This document shows positions 59,284 to 64,000 of a stretch of DNA of 64,000 nucleotides, piece after piece (the first letter of the stretch is position 1; each line of letters begins with the position of its first letter). Origin of the DNA: CAYLSV01 sp964386435 (GTDB lineage Bacteria > Planctomycetota > Phycisphaerae > Tepidisphaerales > Tepidisphaeraceae); assembly GCA_964386435.1 (NCBI GenBank), contig CAYLSV010000003.1, positions 26,912 to 90,911 of the forward strand, in the 5' to 3' direction. The notes beneath the pieces were generated by a model that was not told the DNA's origin, made no database searches, and worked only from the letters and a program-made list of their open reading frames with translations. Position numbers and translations under genes: made by a program.

Positions 59284-60962
59284 GCGACGAAGGCCCGATC
59301 CATGGGTTGCTGTTCTCGCAAGTCGGATACGAACCCGATCGGGCGGTGCGAGTCGTTGTGCGATCAACGTCGTCAACCTTCGCCGCCGCCAATGCCACCT
59401 GCCGACTCGCATCGGCAGGTGGCGTTCGGCATGAGCAAGCACTCCGGCCGTGGGGGCCGCTGTGGGGCAGCCACTGGTGGATCGCGGAATTTCCGGCAGG
59501 TTTGTCCGAGGGCGCGTACAACGTCTCGCTGGCCGGGGACGTTGAATTGTTGCTGCGCGACGTCAGGCTGCGGGTGAAGTCAGGCGTGCTGTGGGACTCG
59601 ACGCTCCAACCCATGGCCGTCGACATGCTGCGGGCACGGCAGATCTTCGCCAAGGCCAAAAGCGGCTGGATGGACGCCGGGATGATGTGGCAGGAGAGCA
59701 ACGCCCACTCGTCGATGATCCTCGGTTTGCTCGACGTGTTGGAGCACGGCGACGTCTCGCCCGACGTCGCCGCGGCGATCGAGGATCAAGTCGTCAACGG
59801 CTGCAACTACCTGGTGGCGACGCAGGAAGCCGCCGCCGAGCGGGGCGAGGCCGACGGCGCGCTTTGCCACGACATCATCGGCCACGAGAAAGAGGTGCTG
59901 CCCAACGACGCCAACAAAGCCGTCGTCGCGTGGCGGCGGGCGGCACGACTGCTCTCCGACCGACACGCGACCAATTGCGAGCGTTATGCGGCCGCCGCCG
60001 ACCGGACGTGGCGCTGGCTGGCTCACGACGCGCAGCCGATGGGCGATCACGGCTACTCCCGATTCCAACGCGGTTTGCCCAACGACACGCCGATTCCCGG
60101 CGACGAATGGCCCACCCGCGACCTCGTCATGCTCTGCTGGGGCGCGTTCGAGAACTGGCACGCCGGCGACGAATCGGGCCAACGGCAGTGCATCGACTTC
60201 GCCCGCCAAATCATGGCCCGGCAAGTCTCACCCGCCGACGCCGAGGCCGGCTTCCACGGCCACTTCCGCGAGTTCGCCTCGACACCGTTCACGGAAAAAT
60301 CTTGGACCCACTCGATTATGGACGGCGTGTTCGGCGTCGATGCCGGCGGCTCGTTCCCGAACTACTTGGTCGTTTTCGCCGAAATGCTCGACGCCTGGCC
60401 GGACCACGAAGACGCTCCGGCGTGGCGGCAAACTTTGGTCCGCTTCGCCGACGGGTTCCTGATCCCCGGCTGCCGTGCCAACCCGTTCGGCATCGTCCCG
60501 CAGGGCATTTTCGGCGATGACGGCCCGCTGTGGTTTCCGGGGCCGTTCCACGGCATGAACGCGATCTACGGCCTGACCGCCGCCCTCGCCTGCACGCTGC
60601 ACCGCGTGCTGAACCGGCCGGAGCTGCTCGAGATCGCCTACGGCAATCTGCAGTGGCTCGCGGGGCTCAACGCCGGGCTCACCCGCTCGGCGATGCACGC
60701 CGGCTGCATTGTCTACCGGGCCGACCTCCCGCCGGACCGCGCCCTGCCGGTGAGCATGATCCACGGCATCGGCAGTCGGACCGCCGGCACGTGGTTCGGC
60801 ACCCGCGGCGTCATCTGCAACGGCTTCTCCGTCGGCACGCAGTTCAAGTTCGACGTGCCCCCCACGCCCGCCAACGATCGCCCCAGCTCGCTGACCGACG
60901 AGGACTGGATTCCGCACACGGCGGGCTGGCTCTCGGGCCTGGTCCGACTCCGCAACACCTGA
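59280..60962 (+). CDS. GH9-like hydrolase without signal peptide
   Basis: A 560-aa protein. The start HGLLFSQVGYEPDRAVRVVV is the CelD_N-like Ig domain, and the rest is an alpha/alpha-barrel region: SGWMDAGMMWQESNAHSSM, GEADGALCHDIIGHEKE, EWPTRDLVMLCWGAFENW and GPFHGMNAIYGLTAALA. The catalytic Asp of GH9 is not certain; MDAG is kept, but the next D is M. It may act on oligosaccharides in the cytoplasm. The start GTG (59280) overlaps the GH9 stop by the GTGA arrangement. Confidence 0.7.
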   Translation: MSDEGPIHGLLFSQVGYEPDRAVRVVVRSTSSTFAAANATCRLASAGGVRHEQALRPWGPLWGSHWWIAEFPAGLSEGAYNVSLAGDVELLLRDVRLRVKSGVLWDSTLQPMAVDMLRARQIFAKAKSGWMDAGMMWQESNAHSSMILGLLDVLEHGDVSPDVAAAIEDQVVNGCNYLVATQEAAAERGEADGALCHDIIGHEKEVLPNDANKAVVAWRRAARLLSDRHATNCERYAAAADRTWRWLAHDAQPMGDHGYSRFQRGLPNDTPIPGDEWPTRDLVMLCWGAFENWHAGDESGQRQCIDFARQIMARQVSPADAEAGFHGHFREFASTPFTEKSWTHSIMDGVFGVDAGGSFPNYLVVFAEMLDAWPDHEDAPAWRQTLVRFADGFLIPGCRANPFGIVPQGIFGDDGPLWFPGPFHGMNAIYGLTAALACTLHRVLNRPELLEIAYGNLQWLAGLNAGLTRSAMHAGCIVYRADLPPDRALPVSMIHGIGSRTAGTWFGTRGVICNGFSVGTQFKFDVPPTPANDRPSSLTDEDWIPHTAGWLSGLVRLRNT

Positions 60963-60973
60963 CCCCACCCCCA

Positions 60974-61651
60974 ATGGAACCGATCCAGCGCTACCTCGAT
61001 GCCGCCGTCCTCAAACCCGAAACCACCCGCGAGGAGGCCGAGCACGCGATCGGCATTTGCATCGAGCTGCAGACCCGCACCGTCTGCGTGCGGCCGTGCG
61101 ACATCGAGCTGGCCAAGCAGCGTTGCGCCGGCACCACCACCGGCGTCTGCGTCGTCCTGGGCTTCCCGCATGGCGTCGCCCTGACCGCGAGCAAGGCCGA
61201 CGAGGCACGCCGCTACCACGATCTGGGCGTCGACGAGATCGACATGGTCGCCAACTACGGCTGGGCGAAGTCCGGCCGGTGGGACGAGGTGCGTGCCGAC
61301 ATCGCCGCCGTCACGGATGCGTGCGGGGTGCCGGTCAAAGTCATCTTCGAGACGGCCCAGCTCGACTTGCCGACGGTCGAAAAACTGGTGGAAATCTGCG
61401 TCGACGCCAAGGCCGCCTTCGTGAAGACCTCGACCGGCTTCAACGGCGACGGGGCCGATGAGCGAATCGTGCAAGCCATGCTCGACACGGCCGCCGGACG
61501 CATCGCGGTCAAACCTTCCGGCGGCATCCGCGACCGCGCGCGGGCCGAGAAGTTCGTCCACATGGGGGCCTCCCGCCTCGGCGTCAACTGGTCCTCCTGC
61601 ACCGCCATCTGCCAAGGCACCAACGCCAAGCCCGCCACCGACGGCTACTAG
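60974..61651 (+). CDS. deoC: Deoxyribose-phosphate aldolase
   Basis: A 225-aa class I aldolase that cleaves 2-deoxyribose 5-phosphate to acetaldehyde and glyceraldehyde 3-phosphate. Schiff-base Lys is in AFVKTSTGF, the second Lys in IAVKPSGGIRD, and the Asp in DEIDMVANYG. The start is ATG 60974, 11 nt after the previous stop. It joins the GH pair as a catabolic unit, with the ribokinase at 51556 as another pentose gene of the region. Confidence 0.94.
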   Translation: MEPIQRYLDAAVLKPETTREEAEHAIGICIELQTRTVCVRPCDIELAKQRCAGTTTGVCVVLGFPHGVALTASKADEARRYHDLGVDEIDMVANYGWAKSGRWDEVRADIAAVTDACGVPVKVIFETAQLDLPTVEKLVEICVDAKAAFVKTSTGFNGDGADERIVQAMLDTAAGRIAVKPSGGIRDRARAEKFVHMGASRLGVNWSSCTAICQGTNAKPATDGY

Positions 61652-61677
61652 CGGCGAGCCGGGAAGAACCGGCGACG

Positions 61678-63666
61678 TTACAAATCCAGCTCCACCGCCA
61701 GCCGCAGGACTTCGGCAACGCTCCATGCCTGCGCCGGGCAGCCGGCGGGTTTGTGGGGGGAGTCGCCATCGAACACCTCGGCGAGCTGGCCGACGCAGCC
61801 TTCTTCGAGCTGGGCGACGAGCGGGCGGAGCCAGGCCCGGCATTGCTCGCGGGCGTCCTGGCTGTGCTCTTCGGCGGCGAGGTGGGCGTCGAGGAACGGG
61901 CCGATCAGCCACGCCCAGACGGTGCCGTTGTGGTAGCTCTTGTCGCGGGCGTACATGTCGCCGCGGTACTCGGGGTGGTACTGGGCGTCCTGCGGGCTGA
62001 GGCTGCGCAAACCCATGGGCGTGAGCAGGTGCCGGCGGACCCGCTGGACGACCTGCCGCTTCTGCTCCTGGTCCAGCGGCGAGTGCGGCAAACTCGCGGC
62101 AAAAATCTGGTTCGGGCGGATCTGCTCGTCCCGCTCGTAACCGCCCGGCCCGCCGCGGACGCAGTCGGCCAAGCCCTTGTGCGGGGCGAGGTAGAAGGCG
62201 TCGATGAAGCTCTCGCCCACGCGGTCGGCCTCGGCGTGCTCGCCCATCAGCCGCAAAGCGTTGAACCACAGCGCGTTGATCTCGACGGCCTTGCCGTGGC
62301 GGGGGGTGAAGGCTTCGCCCTCGTACTTGGCGTCCATCCAGGTGAGCTGCGTGTCCTCGTCGCCGGCGGTGACCAGGCCGTCGGCGGGGTCAACGCCAAT
62401 GTGCCAGCGGGTGCCGGCGCGGTAGCCGTCGAGGATCGCCTCGCACGCCGGCCGCAGCAGGCTCTCGAACGTGTCCGTGTCGCGGCTCGCCCGCTCGTAA
62501 GCGTGGGCGGCGTGGACGAACCACAAGCTCGCGTCGACCGTGTTGTAGCTCGGCTCGTTCGTGTAGTCGTCGAATCGGTTGGGGATCATGCCGCCATCGA
62601 CGTACTGGGCGAACAAGCTCAGCACCTGCCCGGCCTTCTGGAAGTGGCCGGTGGCGAGCAGCAACCCCGGCAGCGCGATCATCGTGTCGCGGCCCCAATC
62701 GGCGAACCACGGATAACCGGCCAGAATCGTCGTCGCGTCGTGGATCGCCTCGGGCGGGCGGCGGCGAACGATGTAGCTGGCGGCGGCGTCGAACAGGCGC
62801 TTCTGCGTGTCCGACGCCGCCGGCCGCGGAGCGGTGCGGCGCTCGTGCCGCAGCCGCAGCCCCTCCTCCCAACTCGGCGGCGCGTCGTCGCCCAACCAAA
62901 CGGCCAGCTCGATCGTCGCCGGCTCGTCGAGCGTCGCCTCGAAGTGGCCGGGGGTGAACAAATCTTCGGTGTCGTCCAGGCCGCGGTCGGTTTCGATCGG
63001 GTAGGTGTGGTTGAACCACCAATCGCCCTCGGCGACGGGCCGCAGCGAGTCGTGGCCGGTGCCACGCAGCGTCAGGCGGTGCCGCTGGCATTCGGCGGTG
63101 AGCGTGGCCTTTGCCTCGTCCGCCTCGGTGGCCACCTCGACCTCGCCGGCCCGCCGCAGACTGTGGAAATCGCGCAACCCGGTGAACGGCGCGGCAACGA
63201 ACCGCACCCGACCCCGCGGCGTCGGGTCAACCGTGTACCGCACCAGGCAGGCGTTTTTTCCCCAAATCAGCTGCAGTTCCTTCGTCACCGCCACGCCCGC
63301 GGCGTCGTAGGTCCAGCGGGCGGTGTCGCCCAGATCGAAGCGCCGCAGAAACCGGTCGCCCCGCGGCGAGAGGTCTTCGCCGAACCGGCAGACGCCCAGC
63401 TCCACCGGCGGCTTGTCGGGGTTGCCGTCGAGCATGTGCAACTGCTCGCCGAGGCGCGAGAGGGCCATCACCCGCCCCACCGGCGGCAGCGTCGCGGCGC
63501 AGAGCAGACCGTGGTAACGACGGGTCGCGCACCCCACCGCCGTGCCGGCGGCGAACGCGCCGGTGCCGTTGGTCAGCAGCCACTCGCGGTTGAGGTGCGG
63601 GCGGAGCTCGCCGTAGGTCTCGCTGCCGTAAAGCAGCGCCGCGGCGTCGGGTCGAAGTTCGGACAT
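61678..63666 (-). CDS. Glycogen-debranching enzyme, GH133-type (amylo-alpha-1,6-glucosidase)
   Basis: A 662-aa protein. The N-terminal GDE_N domain has REWLLTNGTGAFAAGTAVGC and ATRRYHGLLCAATLPPVGR. The C-terminal (alpha/alpha)6 domain has YPWFADWGRDTMIALPGLLL, QLTWMDAKYEGEAFTPRHG and KAVEINALWFNALRLM. It cuts alpha-1,6 branches of glycogen-like polymers. The start is ATG 63664-63666. It is convergent with deoC; no glgP or glgA lies near it in the window. Confidence 0.93.
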   Translation of the reverse strand: MSELRPDAAALLYGSETYGELRPHLNREWLLTNGTGAFAAGTAVGCATRRYHGLLCAATLPPVGRVMALSRLGEQLHMLDGNPDKPPVELGVCRFGEDLSPRGDRFLRRFDLGDTARWTYDAAGVAVTKELQLIWGKNACLVRYTVDPTPRGRVRFVAAPFTGLRDFHSLRRAGEVEVATEADEAKATLTAECQRHRLTLRGTGHDSLRPVAEGDWWFNHTYPIETDRGLDDTEDLFTPGHFEATLDEPATIELAVWLGDDAPPSWEEGLRLRHERRTAPRPAASDTQKRLFDAAASYIVRRRPPEAIHDATTILAGYPWFADWGRDTMIALPGLLLATGHFQKAGQVLSLFAQYVDGGMIPNRFDDYTNEPSYNTVDASLWFVHAAHAYERASRDTDTFESLLRPACEAILDGYRAGTRWHIGVDPADGLVTAGDEDTQLTWMDAKYEGEAFTPRHGKAVEINALWFNALRLMGEHAEADRVGESFIDAFYLAPHKGLADCVRGGPGGYERDEQIRPNQIFAASLPHSPLDQEQKRQVVQRVRRHLLTPMGLRSLSPQDAQYHPEYRGDMYARDKSYHNGTVWAWLIGPFLDAHLAAEEHSQDAREQCRAWLRPLVAQLEEGCVGQLAEVFDGDSPHKPAGCPAQAWSVAEVLRLAVELDL

Positions 63667-63739
63667 CGGCCCGCCAACGTACCCTGCGGCGGCACGAGTC
63701 TCAACCGCCCCGCCGCGCGGCCGTACCATCTTCGCCGTG

Positions 63740-64000
63740 ATGTCCGGGCTTTTGATCGCGTTGTTGTCGCCGGGGTTGTTGTTGCCGGGGCCGGTGGCGG
63801 CGCGGGGGGCGGACGTGGACGTGCTGATCCGGCAACTGGGCCACCCCGAGGCCGCGCGGCGGGAGGCGGCCGAAGACGAACTGTGGCTGCGGGGGCCGAT
63901 GAACCTCGACGCCGTGCGCGAGGCGGCCCGGACCCTGCGGCTGCCCGAGGCCCGGCGGCGGGCGGCGGGCGTGGCATTGCGGCTGGAGCTCGACGCCCCG
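63740..64000 (+). CDS. Exported protein, N-terminal part only (window edge)
   Basis: The first 87 residues are visible. A signal-like stretch (LLIALLSPGLLLPGPVAARG) is followed by helical, Arg/Ala/Leu-rich repeats that look like HEAT units (VLIRQLGHPEAARREAAEDE, then DAVREAARTLRLPEARRRAA). The family cannot be assigned from this fragment. The start is ATG 63740, with GTG at 63737. Confidence 0.55.
   Translation, partial: MSGLLIALLSPGLLLPGPVAARGADVDVLIRQLGHPEAARREAAEDELWLRGPMNLDAVREAARTLRLPEARRRAAGVALRLELDAP

Overview
The window looks like a contig from a planctomycete, most likely class Phycisphaerae or a relative. It is GC-rich and carries a PEP-CTERM protein, an H-X9-DG pseudopilin-like protein, an arylsulfatase, a pyrophosphate-type phosphofructokinase, a two-domain M16 peptidase and REP-associated transposase remnants. 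Four runs of N (1770-1779, 6538-6555, 7362-7371, 9166-9179) and a few frameshifts suggest a draft or metagenome-derived assembly. The lineage is inferred from gene families only; there is no rRNA in the window.

Layout. 1-17.6 kb is mostly housekeeping: a sulfatase (cut by the edge), an ECF sigma/anti-sigma pair, trpA, a PilZ protein, an M24 aminopeptidase, accB-accC, PPi-phosphofructokinase, purQ with DUF418 and HIT genes, an ankyrin protein and an M16 peptidase. The spaces between these genes hold long palindromes, several starting GTAGCTGCG and ending CGCAGCTAC. 17.9-22.3 kb is an accessory island: REP pairs, a beheaded MATE transporter, a broken HINT-domain polymorphic toxin with an HNH tip and SUKH immunity gene, decayed RAYT transposases inside inverted REP arrays, and an AT-rich lipoprotein. 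22.3-29.5 kb holds malate dehydrogenase, an FeS photolyase-like protein, a beta-CASP nuclease, an S9 peptidase and a paralogous pair of small proteins. 29.8-44.3 kb is a cell-surface or exopolysaccharide cluster: UDP-GlcNAc 2-epimerase, sulfotransferase fusion, ABC exporter, glycosyltransferases, polysaccharide deacetylase, amidohydrolase, FAD oxidoreductase and two related polytopic proteins, many with overlapping stop/start codons.

47.765-50.640 kb is a compact integrative element sitting in the 3' end of a tRNA-Ser(GGA) gene. It has exact 23-bp att repeats, a divergent tyrosine recombinase whose usual first catalytic Arg is Tyr, iteron-like repeats and an HUH-type Rep protein. Its AT-rich genes contrast with the chromosome, and older gene debris lies to its left (45.8-47.7 kb).

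50.8-64 kb is a carbohydrate region: FkbM methyltransferase, ribokinase, PEP-CTERM protein, LacI-family regulator, pseudopilin, a secreted GH9-like hydrolase coupled to a second GH9-like hydrolase, DeoC and a glycogen-debranching enzyme. A palindrome of the form TGCACC-N2-GGTGCA occurs in front of the ribokinase, the PEP-CTERM gene and the pseudopilin/GH9 group, which suggests a local LacI regulon.
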